In this document: piece by piece, positions 1 through 13,600 of the stretch
Layout: each line of letters opens with the position of its first letter
Numbering within the stretch: the stretch's first letter is position 1
NCBI GenBank assembly: GCA_028551475.1
Contig: CM052362.1
Location: 19,512,021-19,576,020 of the forward strand
Source of the DNA: Casuarina equisetifolia
Lineage: Eukaryota; Streptophyta; Magnoliopsida; Fagales; Casuarinaceae
Direction of reading: 5' to 3'
DNA length: 64,000 nt
Made by a program: the position numbers and the translations under genes
The notes under the pieces: model-generated
Database searches by the model: none
Told to the model about the DNA's origin: nothing
The model's input: the letters and a program-made list of their open reading frames with translations, nothing else

Positions 1-3000
1 ATAAGCTCGTAACAATTCCACCATGCTTTACAACCAATGCCCGGCAGCCTACTCTATGGTAGCTCTACTAGGTGGCTTTACTCTACCCCCATGAGTTTAG
101 GTGTTTTCTCTTAGTCGGTATCCATTGTTGAGTTTGTCACAAGAACACTCTTTCCCAATTAAATAATAGCTCCACTATTCCTTGTAGTTCTGGAACTCCT
201 CCAGTAGGACTGAATTCCTACCAAATTTCTACCAAAGCACATCGACAGCTTGCTTGTCTCTCTTTCAACGATTCATTGGTTTTGTATATACAGCGTTGAG
301 GTTGCTGCGGTGAGCTCCTTTGTACTTTGTTGATAATGCCGCGTGAGTACAGTTATTATGTTCGGTACAGGGAAGAATGTAATTCACAGGGCTCGTAAAA
401 GCTCGGCAAAAAGGTGTTTTTAGAGTTGCTTTTTCCACGAAGAGACTTGAAGAAGAGGATTCACGCAAATTAGCCTGCAAGTGATAAATGCAAGGGGACT
501 CATGTGAAGCTATTAACTATTCACAAGAAGTTTTCCCTTTATCACTTCCATGTGTTTGGCATTGTAAACGGTAGAAAAAGTAGGTGCCTTATGGTCTGAA
601 ATTGGCCCCTCAACGACCATTCATACCGTTGTCACGAATAGAAAATAAGAAGAAGTGCAGATTACTCCAAAAGCCACCCAAATAAAGCCCACTTTCTTCA
701 TCTACAAGCCCTTATCAAGCTGTTTTCAGCACTCTAAACTCGCTTCCTTTTCCATTTACTCAACCGAAGTCGTTTCTAATTATGAACCTATACAGTAGCT
801 ACTATTGCTTGGCTGCTGATGGTGACCGCCATTGCCATCAAAAGATCAATCAGCCGACCCATGATCTGAAACTCCACAATCTTTATTTCGGCAATGACGT
901 TTCTTGTGGAGACAACAATTGGCCCAGAATGGATGTGAGCGGCCACAAACATCCCAGCCCCACCACCAGAACCTTTCTTCAACTTTTGGGTTTGTTTGAA
1001 AGATCCTGTAATCAGATTTTTGTTTGTTGTCATGAGGAAAGTGAGTATATTTTACTCTTTTATATAATCGATAGCAGATTATGAAGGGCGCAACAGCAAC
1101 ATCTGCACAGGATTCTTACGCCAAAGCAGCAGATCTAAGAACAGCTACGATCATCTTGACTGAATTAAGTAAATGGAACTAAGGCCTTTTACGGCACATC
1201 AAGACCGGTAGAACAGAGAAACGGATGTTTTACCTGCGCATGGTAAAAGTCATAGAACAAGACAAGAAATTAAGCACGGTCTAGAATAAAACAGGATAAT
1301 TCATCTCCGATATCGCAATCAGTGCAACAAATCACACGTTATGATGTGAAGTTTCAACCAAACGGACGGTGGTTCAAGTGTTCCTTCGAAGGGAATCCCC
1401 CTAAAATCTTTTTCCAACTATTTCATCAACCAATCTGTCGTTTCCAACGCGTACGCATATAATAGAACGTAAAATGCCATCTCATGGGAGTGACTTAACT
1501 GCTAAGATTTAAGAGGTTCGCCTTCTTCTTTTAAACCAGATTTCTGCTCGTAGCATGCTGAGTTTCTGCATTTTTACATTTGTTGTAAATGCCAACTAGT
1601 GCTAGAGAAACCTTCAACATTGGGTAAGCTTCTTCTTTGAAACCAGAAAAGAGCAAAGATGCTGATCACCATGCTTTGCAAAGGACCGGAAGGCGTTGCA
1701 TCAGGCAGTGGAACTTCGTAGCTATCCGCCGGTGGAAGGTAAAACCCTTTGGATTCATGTTTTCAGGTAACTGTAATCTTTGTGTGAAAATTTCATCTCT
1801 AGTAGTCCCTGTTTCATGTTACTTCGCACTAAGGTCTTATAAAATGTTCGACAAGTATAATGAGGTAAATGTTAAAGTCATCAACTTTTGAAGAATCCCG
1901 CTGTTCTAAAATTTTGGAAAATTCTGATCCTAGATGCCTACAACATAAGAACCCAGAATCAGTGGTCCTAGGATCTTTTTTGGGCTTTTGACTTTTACAT
2001 AATGTGGTATCAAACAGTCCATCTCTACACTATGTGGGCAGACATTTAGACACATCCGAAAAATCCTTTGGACTTGTAGCTAGAGTACAGAACCCCTTTA
2101 ACCCCATCTCAGTTATGTGTTCTCGACGTGGCTCTCCACAGGACCACTTTCTGTCACATGCACGCTTCTTTCAATCCTACAGAGGTCAGACCGCAGCCCC
2201 ATGTCAGAACCTCCCTGAATGAGAGGATTCGGAACTTGCTGCAGCAACACAGAAAACATGCACCAGGCATCTTGTTTTTTGAGATGCAAGTAAGCCCTTC
2301 AACGAGGTACATTTACACACGCCATGTGGAGCAGTCTTTCTGTTAGTTAATTCCCTAGAAACTGTCAATCCTACCTGGTTTCCAACGTCAGTTTGTTTGG
2401 AATGTCCTTTTCCAGACACCGATGTCTCTTTTGGACAAGATCAAGTTGTTGTTATAAATAATGCACCATGTTAGTTTTAATAGAAGAAAACAAAGATGCG
2501 TCCTTTTCGGACAACCCAACATAATTAATACGACGCCCAGCAAACAACAATAACAGGAGGAATTTACCACAACGGGGATTAGTAGCTTACGGATATGAAG
2601 GCCAAGAACATGACCATCACAAATCACATCGATAAAACTATTTGATGTTCAACTTTCCCGTGAGCTTGAGAATTTTTGGTAAGAGACAACCAAAACTACG
2701 GTCATTCTTAGTGTCTTGTGATCCATCTATAGCTAATAATCAACGCTATAAGCTAAGGGACTGCCTGTTATATAATTTTATCTTAGAATGTCTGTTTCTG
2801 CTCAAGTCCGCTGTCGAAATGTCTGGTTCTGTCACGATCCATGTTAATGTCTAGTCTCCCTAGGCCATCAAGGGACCCATTTTGTCCTTGGCCTTTCGAC
2901 CTTTGTCAGTGGCAATCGCCATTAACAAACATCTCCTATGTAATCCGTTGAGAGGTAACACTGCAATTGACACCAAGGAATTATTTATATAAGCAGTAAA

Positions 3001-4032
3001 AGCATTCGGGTGCTCATTAGCGTGACTTTGAGAAAACCTTGTGGAGGGTGAAGAGTTTCACCTTAGAAGACATCTCACCATCAAAATCCTCCATTACAGA
3101 GCTTAATGATTAAGCTTAAGATAACATCTTTGGGTTTTCCTATACTCTAGTACCCACCACCTAAAGTTGGTCCTCATTCCTTAATCATTCTGACTCTGTC
3201 GATGTGGGCTTGTCTTTGTTTTTTAAGGATCACGGACCCATCTCATAATATATGACTGCCTTCCGACCACCTGATCATGATCAAAACAACATTGGACAAC
3301 AAAAATCAGATATTATAGTGAGCAAGAAACACGTTGGGCAGAAAAATAAAGAAAATAAACCTGTTTTCTGCTCTCAACGAGGCTGGTGATATGTTGGGTA
3401 AGTCAATGCTATTAGAAGGTGTCATCTTCCCAAATATATAAACTCTGGAAAACGACGAGCTTTCAGAACTTAAACAAATATTAGAATATGAAATAAATTT
3501 GTTAGCTGTTGGGGAGAAAGTAGCACAGAAAACCTGCTGGGCTAGCATTTTTGCTCTGTTTAACAAAATTAACCAGACAGAATAGTCCTCCATAAATTGC
3601 CATTAGTACACATGTTTGAAAAGTAAGAAAGGAAACAACTCCCAAAAGAAACTCGTAAGTGATCTTTTAGAATTCTTTACCAGTATATTGAAAGAATGAC
3701 CGAGAAAGAAAAGGAAGAAAGCACAGGTCTGTATTTTAAACAAGCGGTGGGGAGGCCGAGCACCCAAGGATCTGTTTGGAACGGTGTTTCTGTGATTTGG
3801 TGAGAGTCAACTTGGAGAGAAGAATCAGGGTCAGTGGGCATTACAGTGTAAGGTCATTGACTCATTCTTTCTTCGAAATGATTGAAGGCTACACTACAAG
3901 CCTAAAACCGCCGGGGCACGCAGCAATAGTACAAACCCTCTGTTGTCTGTGTACTTTAGAACTCTCTCAGATTTTCTTTCTGTGTTGTATAATTGCAGTT
4001 GCAGGCGCTTGTGGGGTTATAGATACGCCGTA
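1..4032. other. Intergenic region, no supported gene
   Basis: I see no gene here that I can support. Open frames on both strands are short (at most 100 codons), lack recognisable domains and mostly overlap each other in antisense. The right end is probably the promoter and 5' leader of the CHUP1-like gene. A pyrimidine-rich stretch ending in TTGCAG near 4000 could be the acceptor of a leader intron just upstream of that gene's ATG. Confidence 0.5.
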
Positions 4033-7000
4033 ATGAAGCAAGGGACACCACCACCACCGCCACCGCCACCATCACCACCAACTTCAACTACAACAAGAGC
4101 AAATGAAGGTAACATGGCGCAGTCCACCACCCCATCTCGCCTCAGAGCTTCCCCTAAAGCCAACCCCACCAACAAGTACTCTCCTAAATCGACACCTGAA
4201 GGCAAAACCGACCGGGCATCGTCGGGTAGAGCGGCACCGAAGTCAGCACCAGCCCCTGTAAGGAGGCATCATGTGCTGAATAAGCCAAAATCCGGAGAGG
4301 AAGCTGTTGTTAGTCGCACCAGAAACAGTCGTCCGGCTGTGGAGCAATTCGCTCGGCCACGGCAGCGGCGACCTTCGGATCCCTGTTGTAGAAGGAACGA
4401 AAAGGAAGACGATCCAGATGGGAAGAGCAAGGCGTCGTTGCAGAGCGGGACTTTGATCCAGAATTTGCAGTCTGAAGTGTTGGCCTTGAAGGCAGAGTTG
4501 GATAAGGCGCAGAGTCTCAACGTTGAGTTGCAGTCACAGAACAAGAAGCTCTCTCATGATCTTGCTGCTGCTGAAGCAAAGATAGCAGCTTTTACCAATC
4601 GCGACCACCAGGTGAGACTTCTGATAAGCATTTGAGAGATTTTATACGAAATTCTTAGTTTTTGCTGCTCTAGAGGTCAGTGTCTATCTTTGAATAACTC
4701 CCCCTTTTATTGTCCATTGCAGTTCCAGTTTCGTTTCTCCTTTCATTTTTGTTTCAGAATCTGACGGCCCCATTTTGTGAATCACAAGTTCATAAAAAGA
4801 GTTTTTGAAATGTTCAACTCTGATTTGGAATTACGAATTAATGTGATGAGTGGTTCAACAGACAATAGATGTAAGCATGTGAAAGTAAAAGGCCTTGTTA
4901 TCAATTACATCAATTCCCCTAACAAGTTTGTGTTCTTATTTTGAATGAAGAAGGAGCAGTACCAGAATCCTAATTTTAGAGAAATTCAGAAACTTATTGC
5001 CAGCAAATTGGAATTTTCAACTGTGAAAAAAGAGCCAATGCATGAGGCAAGGGCTACTCAATCAATGCCACAACTAGCAATACGTCCTATCCCCAAAGCC
5101 GTGAATGTAGAAAGAAAGACTCCAACATGTTCATACGCGCCACCACCTCCACCTCCACCTCCACCATCAGCAACCCCCCTGCCTCGGTCCACAGCCAGAG
5201 CGGCTACCACCCCTAAGGCTCCAGCAGTTGTCGAATCTTATGGCTCATTAACAAGGCAAGAGGGAAGCAGAGGTTCATCAGGGTCAGGGAACCACTCTAA
5301 ACCTGCAGCTTTTAGTGTACATACAAGCATAGTTGGAGAAATACAGAATCGGTCTGCTCATTTATTAGCTGTAAGCAGTTGACTTTCCTTACATATTCCC
5401 TACTTGATTTATTTCTACTGAACACTGCCTCAGTTTGGACCTTGAACAACTAATTGTTTTTCCAGATAAAAGTTGACATTGAAACTAAAGGAGAGTTCAT
5501 CAACAGCCTCATCCAGAAGGTGCTGGCTGCGGCTTACACGGACATAGAGGATGTCCTCAAATTTGTGGACTGGCTTGACGCTGAACTGTCGACTTTGGTA
5601 ATTTCCAAGGCTTTTCCAAGTAATTATGATTTGACATAGTCAAATAAGATCCATCTAAAAACTGAATTATTATTTGTAATGCTTAGCAAATTTAATCAAG
5701 TGGGTCCTATAATCAATGTCTAACCTAGTTTTCTCAATTTGGGCTTATAAAATCATATTCATTGTAAGGGATGCTTTTACAGGATATCTTCAGTAGGATT
5801 TGCTGCTTTCTTTATTGATGGTGTCAAGAAGATATATTTCTTGGGAGGAGGAATTTATTGGTTCAAGTACAGAATGCCAAAATAGTGTTTGTGAAAGACA
5901 GGATGTTTCATCTATATGAATTAAAGATGACATGATTTATAGACAGATATTACAGTGCCATTCTGATATTACAATAGAATTGTACAATGGTGATGGCATC
6001 AACTGTCGCCTGTCGTTTTATACTTTTTCTCCATATTTGTGCCGTATCCTGTCTTTGCAGGCTGATGAGCGGGCTGTCTTGAAGCATTTTAAGTGGCCAG
6101 AGAGGAAAGCTGATGCCATGAGAGAAGCTGCAATTGAATATCGTGAGCTTAAACTGTTAGAAAGTGAGATTTCATCCTATCAAGATGACACTGATATTCC
6201 ATGCGGAGCTGCCTTGAGGAAGATGGCTGGCTTACTAGACAAGTAGGAAGGATATGAAATATGTTCTTATCATTTTGAAGCATAGTTTTTTTCCTTTTTT
6301 TTTTTTTTTTCTTTTCTTGTCTGGGTGTTGATTTCTCTCCTTTCTTTCCAATTGAGTAAGGTCGGAGCGGAGCATACAAAGGCTGATTAAGTTGCGAAAC
6401 TCAGTTATGCGATCTTATCAGGACTACAAAATTCCAACTGATTGGATGCTTGATTCTGGAATTGCAAGCAAGGTATGATCTGTTGCACGCATCTTTTTTT
6501 CTTTTTCTTTTATTCTTTTTAGCTGTTCTCTTCTGTTTTTGCTTGCTTGCAGTTATAGAAAGTGGGAAATTCAAAGCTTTATTACTATCTGTGAACATTT
6601 TTTGTTTAATTGCAGTTGTTGCATTCATCTATTTTACGTTCTAATTGTGGTTGAATCAATATTTACAAACTTGTACAGATAAAGCTGGCTTCTATGAATC
6701 TGGCTAAGATGTACATCAAAAGAGTGTCATTGGAGCACGACTCCATTCGGAATATAGATAGAGAATCCAGTCAAGAATCTCTTCTGCTCCAGGGCGTGAA
6801 GTTTGCTTATAGGGCTCATGAGGTAATTATCAACATACATATAGCTCTCATATGAAGAACTAATACAAAGTTCAATATAATTCAAGTTTGATGTTGCTAA
6901 TTGAGATGAAATATATTTTGATGAATATGGGGAGCGTGTGATATTAGCATACTGAAGTTTATATGCAAAAAGGGGTGGCATTTGCATGTCATCCCACATA

Positions 7001-7624
7001 AGACTGTGATCCAGAAGCCAGGACATTCAAAATGTATGTGCTTAGCATCAGCTACATCCCCAGCCTTCGCAGATGGCACATTGGTGCAACCATTTACTTC
7101 CCTGTAGATTTGATGGCCTCAAAATGCACGGTTCCTTCATGAGGACATGAGCACTTACGTCAGTCTCATGGAGGACCTCCATGTTGATGTGGGGGGGATA
7201 CCAGGGAAGCCAAATTCAACTAGAGAAACCACGTGGATCCATCTTATTTCAGTACTGTGAATGCACAGCATTTCCTTCCAGGGGGACGAAACTGATTGTT
7301 TCCTTTCCCCCAATACTCCAAATTTTCAATCTTGATTTTGCGGTCTTACAATGATCTGCAAGTATCTGCTAGAACTACTGTTTTCCAACATTTCATTTCT
7401 GCTTAAGAAGTTGACTAAAAAAGTGATTGTTTAACACTTATGAAATGCTAGTTTGACTCCCATTGTGGCAATGATTTCCTCATTCAGTTCTGTGGTATGC
7501 TTGTCTGCAGTTTGCTGGAGGACTGGATCCAGAAACATTATGCGCCTTTGAAGAGATAAGGCAACAAGTTCCAGGACATTTTGGAGGGTCTCGTGCACTC
7601 TTGGCTGGCGTAAAATCATCATAA
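4033..7624 (+). CDS. CHUP1-like protein (CHUP1/IPGA1 family)
   Basis: Seven coding exons fit in phase: 4033-4611, 4951-5370, 5466-5597, 6061-6242, 6361-6472, 6679-6822 and 7511-7624, giving about 560 residues. The N-terminus is a proline run (residues 6-13) followed by a basic Ser/Pro-rich stretch. Next comes a predicted coiled coil (about residues 143-193, starting LIQNLQSEVLALKAELDKAQ). Exon 2 holds a second proline run. Exons 3-7 carry the conserved C-terminal CHUP1 domain, with the landmarks DVLKFVDWLDAEL, LKHFKWPERKADAMREAA, IPTDWMLDSGI and FAYRAHEFAGGLDPETLCAF. CHUP1 itself anchors chloroplasts to actin at the outer envelope. This shorter paralogue lacks the hydrophobic N-terminal anchor and is more likely cytoskeleton- or microtubule-associated, as known for IPGA1; that role is inferred. 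Position and length match Arabidopsis At1g48280. The ATG is the first in the proline-rich frame; an upstream in-frame ATG at 3943 is probably in the leader. Confidence 0.9.
5146..5166 (+). repeat. Coding proline-codon repeat in the CHUP1-like gene
   Basis: A (CCA/CCT)n trinucleotide run encodes about nine consecutive prolines in exon 2. A similar run encodes eight prolines near the start codon (about 4048-4071). Such tracts are typical SH3/profilin-type ligand stretches in this family and are prone to length variation. Confidence 0.75.
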
Positions 7625-8401
7625 GATGCAATGTGGTTGTTAACCTACTGCCGGAGCCTCATCTTATGAGAACCAGCAGTATATTTTCCTCTTTCTTTCT
7701 TCCCAGCATGAAAATGACTCTTGCAAATACATTTTCAATAGCTACAACTTAAAAGTGCGTCCTCTGGTTGAACAGAGATCGAGATTCAAATGTACAAAAG
7801 CTGCTAGTTGAGATTGAAATGCCCTTCTGAAATGTACAATACTGTGCTTAGATGATGCCAGTCAAAACTAGACATACATAGACTCTTCAAAGTCATTGGC
7901 AATTGTAAAGCCTCTCTGCAAACCCCCCAAAATTTTAGGGAGAATAATAAGCAAGGTTAAAACTCTGCGTTTGACTGGTGATCTACATCTCTAATGGCGT
8001 CTTCTTCGTCTGGCTGGTTGGCCAGCTTCCAAGCTAACTAAAAGCAAGAAACCAAGGAGTTAAAAGAGAAGGCCCACGAGCTTCCTGGAATATTCGGGAG
8101 TTTTAATCATCTAAATAACGAGAACACGTAAGCTGCCTATATGGAGCAAACGTGGCTCACATCGTAGCCGTTTATCCCTACCGAACCAATCCAGCGTCGG
8201 TGGATCGACCGGGTTCCCGACGTGACGAACACAAGCGTCCAGGTTCTAGACCACGCCGGAACCAACCAATGCAAAACATCCACGTTTCATACACCATCCC
8301 GTTCCCTCCGTCTAAATTGACCGCCCATTTTCATTCTCTTTGTGACCGGTTGTTTGGTTGAAGAAGTTCCGAATTGGGAATCCAGCAAGCGTGTAGGGTT
8401 G
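7625..8401. other. Intergenic spacer, CHUP1-like to DGAT3
   Basis: This holds the 3' UTR of the CHUP1-like gene and the promoter and leader of DGAT3; the two genes run head-to-tail. I see no other gene and no convincing TATA box. Confidence 0.5.
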
Positions 8402-10014
8402 ATGGAGGTCTCCGGCGTAGCCTTCCGGCGGATTCCGTACTTACCTGGCCGTGTAATCGATGCCCACAATTCAAAGCCATCTATCCAGGTTGTCTCGGTC
8501 GGTCACCGCGAGTTTCGGGTCCAAGGTTTTGGAGATTCCAGAGCTTTCGGGAGACCCAGGAGGTCGTTAGGGGCTGTCACGAGCAACTCTGCGTTCTGCG
8601 ATAACGGGCATCTTCAGTACTATTATGCCGGTCCCAGATGTGGTGGGAATAAGGAGAAAGTGAAGGAGAAGGGCTCTTCGCTCCCTGCCAAGAAGAAGCT
8701 GAAACTGCTGAGGGGGCTGGCCAAGGACTTGTCCAAGTTTTCTGAGATGGGCTTTGGCTTGGACTCTGACGACGGTTTGGCTGCTCAAGATCAACGGAGG
8801 GCTATCTCGGTACGCCATTTTCTCTTTCTCAGAAAACCTCCACTAAAGTGGGATAATTGTTTAATAGCTTGATCCACTATCACTTGTTTTGGTTGATCTA
8901 GGATGGGTTTGTTGATATTCGGTGATCCTATATTCTTGGAGGTGATCAGACATGATGCAAGCTAGTTTTCAATCTGCATTGGGCGCTGTTGGATATAATT
9001 AGATTAGGCTTCTGTTGTCGCCAAATTTAGGGAATATGTTAAATTCTCTACGAAGTTTCATGGCGTTGATCTTGATCTATAATCTATTAGATTGGTTATT
9101 TGGATCGATACTTCCCTTTTCCTTGTATTCCGTTGTCATTGTGTATGGATTTTAACTGGAAACTCGAACAATGCGAGGATGATTTTTGTTTTATCTTTGT
9201 AGAAGGGCCGGAGAAGACCATAAATGGAGTCGCTAATTATTTGCTTTTTTACGCAATGCAGGAGGCAGCCGAGGTGTTGATGAAACAACTGCAACTTCTA
9301 AGAGCCGAGGAGGAACTGAAGAGAAAAAAGAAAGAAGAAAAATCTGAGCTTAAAGCCTTACGGATGGATGCTATGCTTGACTCTGAATCATCATCATCAT
9401 CATCATCATCCGAATCGAGTGACAGTGAATGTGGCGAGGTTATAGACATGAGCTGCCTGAGAAATAAGCCCCACGCAGAACCACCACAACCCGATGAACT
9501 GAAATTGGTTTCTCAACAAATTGTGACATTGGCCCCTTCTGATTGGCTGATCGAAGAAGGGAAGACAACTGAGCCAAATAGATTAGAAGACTGTAGAGCA
9601 GAGAACAATGAAGTAGGATGTTGCTCTGGAACCAGTATGCCCTTTAGCAGTAGCAGTGTTGGGCACAACGACGACAGCAGCTTCGTCAAAGGAACATCCA
9701 CAAAGAGGATTGAGGTTTGCATGGGCAACAAGTGTAAAAAATCGGGCTCTCCTGCTTTGTTGGAAGAATTCGAGAGAGTGATGGGTGTCCAAGGTGCTGT
9801 TGTTGGGTGCAAATGCATGGGCAAGTGCAAAGATGGTCCTAATGTAAGGGTTATGAATTGTGCCGCTGACATTCAAGCTGGGGAATTGGAAACTCCTGTT
9901 AGGACTACAACAAATCCCTTGTGTCTTGGGGTTGGATTGGACGATGTTGGTGTTATTGTTTCTAATTTCTTTGGGGATGGAAAGAAAGACTTGGACCTGG
10001 CTACAGCAGTTTAG
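8402..10014 (+). CDS. DGAT3: Soluble diacylglycerol O-acyltransferase 3 (DGAT3)
   Basis: Two exons, 8402-8809 and 9262-10014, encode about 386 residues. DGAT3 is the soluble type of acyl-CoA:diacylglycerol acyltransferase, making triacylglycerol outside the membrane DGAT1/DGAT2 route, and it binds a [2Fe-2S] cluster. The N-terminal third is basic (PAKKKLKLLRGLAKDL, about residues 98-113). A helical Lys/Glu-rich segment follows, from MKQLQLLRAEEELKRKKKEE, then a serine run and an acidic linker. The C-terminus is a thioredoxin-like ferredoxin domain with ligand cysteines in VCMGNKC and GCKCMGKCKDGPNVR. I see no membrane helix, as expected. The chosen ATG is the one after which family-like sequence begins; the frame is also open upstream from an ATG at 8342. 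The neighbouring CHR18 gene is the same as in Arabidopsis (At1g48300 next to At1g48310). Confidence 0.92.
9388..9410 (+). repeat. (TCA)n coding repeat, serine run in DGAT3
   Basis: A TCA trinucleotide microsatellite encodes eight serines between the helical segment and the acidic linker of DGAT3. Confidence 0.8.
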
Positions 10015-10651
10015 AGGAGGAGCTTTTTAGAAGTGATATATGGTCTAATGTGTATGTTGTGGCAAGTTTGAGTGATTACCCACATCCTTTGAGATGCCCT
10101 TTAGTGTAATATCAAAACATGCTTCATTTGCAATGGAATGTATTCTGCAGTAAGTTCCTTTGATACTTGCTTTTGCTACACTGTTTTTCTCTGAGAAGTT
10201 CCTTAGGAAGCCATGATAAAACAACAACACTCTGCAACTTGTTATAGCAATGTTCATGTCAACCATAGATGTCTACTGGCATTACTTAAGTTATACGAAA
10301 AGTGAAGTAAAGGAAAGGTCCCAGATGGATTCAGGAGTCTCTGTATAATTGTCCCCACGAGGGACAAGAAAACTCAAAACTATTACTCAACCATCTGATT
10401 CAGGGAAGTTTATCCGGTAGCATCTGCTTTTCGGGAAGAGGCTTCTGTTAAATAAATCTACATGCCTCAGTTCAAGGGTTTAGGGGCTCATTCCTAACCC
10501 TAGTTCGAGGGATTACAGTAAGCACCCTGATATGACCAAAAAAAAAAAAAAAATGCCACTGCATACATCATGGAAAAAGAGACTTTTTCTATGTGCCTGT
10601 ACATTTGTATGCGCATAAAAGAATACATTTCATTGTTGAAAAGTACGAGGG
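10015..10651. other. Convergent spacer between DGAT3 and CHR18
   Basis: The two genes end tail to tail about 640 bases apart, so this holds both 3' UTRs. At 10537-10552 there is an A run of about 16. Just before it lie AACCCTAGTTCGAGGGATTA and related text that loosely resembles the B box of a tRNA-derived SINE. I could not find an A box or target-site duplication, so a SINE call is not made. Confidence 0.4.
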
Positions 10652-13600
10652 TCAGTGCCGGGGATATTTAAGCCCGGACCGGCGTTCCAAGTCATCCATG
10701 TTGTTACAGCGCTTCATGTAAGAATCGAGTGTTTTCTGCTTCGCGGGGCTGCTTCGTGGCTGGCTGGATGAAACTTCCAACGCATTCTCTTGGCCATCAA
10801 GCATCTAATCATTCAGTGACTGATATTCAGTATACAAACTTAAGGAGTATATCAACCAGTTTCAAGTTTAATTACCAACTGTTTCTCTCCCCCATTTTCT
10901 TTTTCTTTTTACCAGTGAAGTTGGAAAATGAAAACCCTTTTTGACTTTTGTAAACACTATAAACCTCAAGTACCGGTAAGGAATGTAGCTGCTCCATATC
11001 AGGTCAGTGTACAGAGACTGATGTGTTTTACTTGTCATTGTGATTCTTGATGTCCTCATAAACAGAGAGAGATAAAGAAGGAAAATTTACCTGTCCCAAG
11101 TTTTCTAGCTTGCTCTGAACAACATCCCTGACAAAAAAAGAATAGGTCGAAGTCACTTACAGATTATCATCATCATCCACATCTTAATCACCGTCTGCAG
11201 CCTTACCCAATAACTAAAACTCCCATAAAGACATAAATTATGCCCTTTAACAATAGGAGATAAACATACCAAATGATGTCATCAACTGTATCATTTGCTA
11301 GCAGGTAATATGTGTTGACTGAAGACACCTAGAAACATAAAACACAAAGCTCAAAGAATTAGACAAATCGATATTGAGCCATCATGGCACAATTCTTAAT
11401 TCTAGGGGTTAGCACCAATTTCTGAACTGAAGGTTATCAGTTTAAATATCCAACCGACCAACAGACCAACCAAAGGAATGTATTTGGAGATTTTAAATAA
11501 TCTGGTATTTGATTTCATGGGAGTAGTTCTTTAGACACTTCTGAATGGTTGGTTTCTGGTTATTGAATTTATTTGGACAATAAGATGTTTTGTTAAATAT
11601 GGTTGCCAGTATTGCTCTGGGTTTTGTATTATTCTTCACCATTAACACTTAGGGAATTGCTTTTGCTACAGTCGTTACCATGCTGATTTGGTCTTTGGGT
11701 GGCAAACATGAAGTGTAAATACTACCAATAACTCTGAATTAATGAGCACACACAATATTTCGTAACTCCAGAAACATTCTACTGCAGTTTACCTGGCCAA
11801 TCCTATGAGCACGATCTTCAGCTTGAATCAGATCGCCAGGAGTCCAAGACAACTCTGCAAAAATAACTGTGCTTGCAGCTGTTAAAGTTAACCCAACACC
11901 TCCAGCTTTAATAGATAGCTGCAAAATGACAATTAAAAAGGCAAACATCGATTCAAATCATAGTTTTAATACCAGAAAACAACTGGAGGATTGATGGAGA
12001 AACTATCTGTAGTTAAAATAAAAGAATAAAAAAAGTGAACTTTCATACTACTGCTGCCTTGATAGCATCTTTCTCCTGAAAATCTGTAACCAGCGCTTGC
12101 CTTGATGCCGCTGGGGTGCCTCCATCAATTCGGATGCAACCCACCTTATGTTTCTGGAATGTTGGCAGTTCTCATTAGAGCTGATCAATCGTGAGGTTCA
12201 AATAAAGCTCTAGTTGTCTTACAAGAAGATACTGATGTAGCGAGTCAATCATTGGCTGGTGGTGTGCAAATATAAGAAACTTACAGCCTGCCTGCAAAAA
12301 TCACGACAACGTTGACACACATAAAGGAACATTCCAACACAATTTACATTGCAGAAGAAAGCGTACACAGAATACTAGAAACTGGGAAAGCATTTTCCAG
12401 GAGGGAGAATCTAGAAACACGAATGATAGTGTGACTTCCCAGATAGGGAGTATTTATTGTGGTTCAGAGAACAATAATAACATTTTACTGAAATATATAC
12501 GAAGCAGGAATGTCAGTGGAAAGAAAATTACTCACAAACAATATAGACAACTCAACTAAAGGTCACCACCTGAAATGGGATTTAAAACTGTAGTTCAATC
12601 TAATCTTCTGCAAACATAAACACAAGCCTTACATCAAGACCTTAAATGGGAAGCAATCTGTCCAGGAATGTGCAAAGTCCTCCCACTACATGCAATGTAC
12701 AGAGGGGTTTGCAAGTGCATCTAGATCCAAGGTCTATTACATATTCTATTTCTTTAGAAGGCTAAACAATATTGAGTATTACATGATCACCAATCGAATA
12801 GTGAAATGGAAAACAGGCAAAGATGAACGGCACAAACATGGCCAATGATTGTCAGACATCAAAGGTATGCGGTTACAAAATAAATGGGAGAGAGAGAGAG
12901 AGAGAGAGGGCTTAATGGCTGATTTGATATAACATGCGCATAACCTAAGAATATGTCCTGACCAAATAGTATCTTTTATTCTTGAGATGTCTTTGAGTTA
13001 CTTCATTGATTTGTGCAGCTAAACACTTTAAGGCAGAAGGAGATAATCAAAGGTAGGTCAGGGTAAAAGTACCTCAATGACAGTTCCCAGGTAATCCAGA
13101 ACTGCTGGAATCTTTGCTTCAGCTGAATCAGTATATATCTGGAGTTCAATAGAGAGTTAGCAGGGGTAAGAACGTACTATGGGTAACACAACTGAGAAAA
13201 TATATCACAAAAATTCAAACAGTTGGTAAAAAGTGGGTTAGATATGCACTTTATTACACAATTAATAGAAGTAATGCAAAAAATAGCGATCCTTTCAATA
13301 TAACACGCCCAACAAGTTCTTTAAGACAGCCAAAACTGCAAACAAATACCTTGTTAATAAGATTCTTCTCAACAAATTTAAGTGATTCAACTTCCTGTTC
13401 TGATTTGCAGGCCTTAATCTTCCCTTTTACCACCTCCAACTATAAAACACAACGTCAATGTCAGGGGTGTTCTGTTAACCTTCTTTTCTTTAGGAAACAA
13501 ACTCTGGCTGCAATAAACTTTCATAGACCACTAACAATGGATGAAGCCAATGTGTAAGACTAACACATACAGGAATAAACAGAAAATACAGTTGTACAGG

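Noticed and set aside
782..1084. 100-codon plus-strand frame with an 81-codon frame opposite it, and a TATA-like TATATAAAAG near 1060 on the minus strand
   Set aside because: No domain is recognisable, the two frames are mutual shadows, and the TATA-like motif is too close to the minus-strand ATG to give a leader.
3306..3593. 95-codon minus-strand frame upstream of the CHUP1-like gene
   Set aside because: No recognisable motif and no splice or promoter support.
4017..4205. Minus-strand frame with a glycine run
   Set aside because: It is the antisense of the proline-codon run of the CHUP1-like gene.
9249..9449. Minus-strand frame with an aspartate run
   Set aside because: It is the antisense of the serine-codon run of DGAT3.
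10390..10553. Possible tRNA-derived SINE ending in an A run
   Set aside because: Only a loose B-box-like motif is present; there is no clear A box and I could not find target-site duplications.
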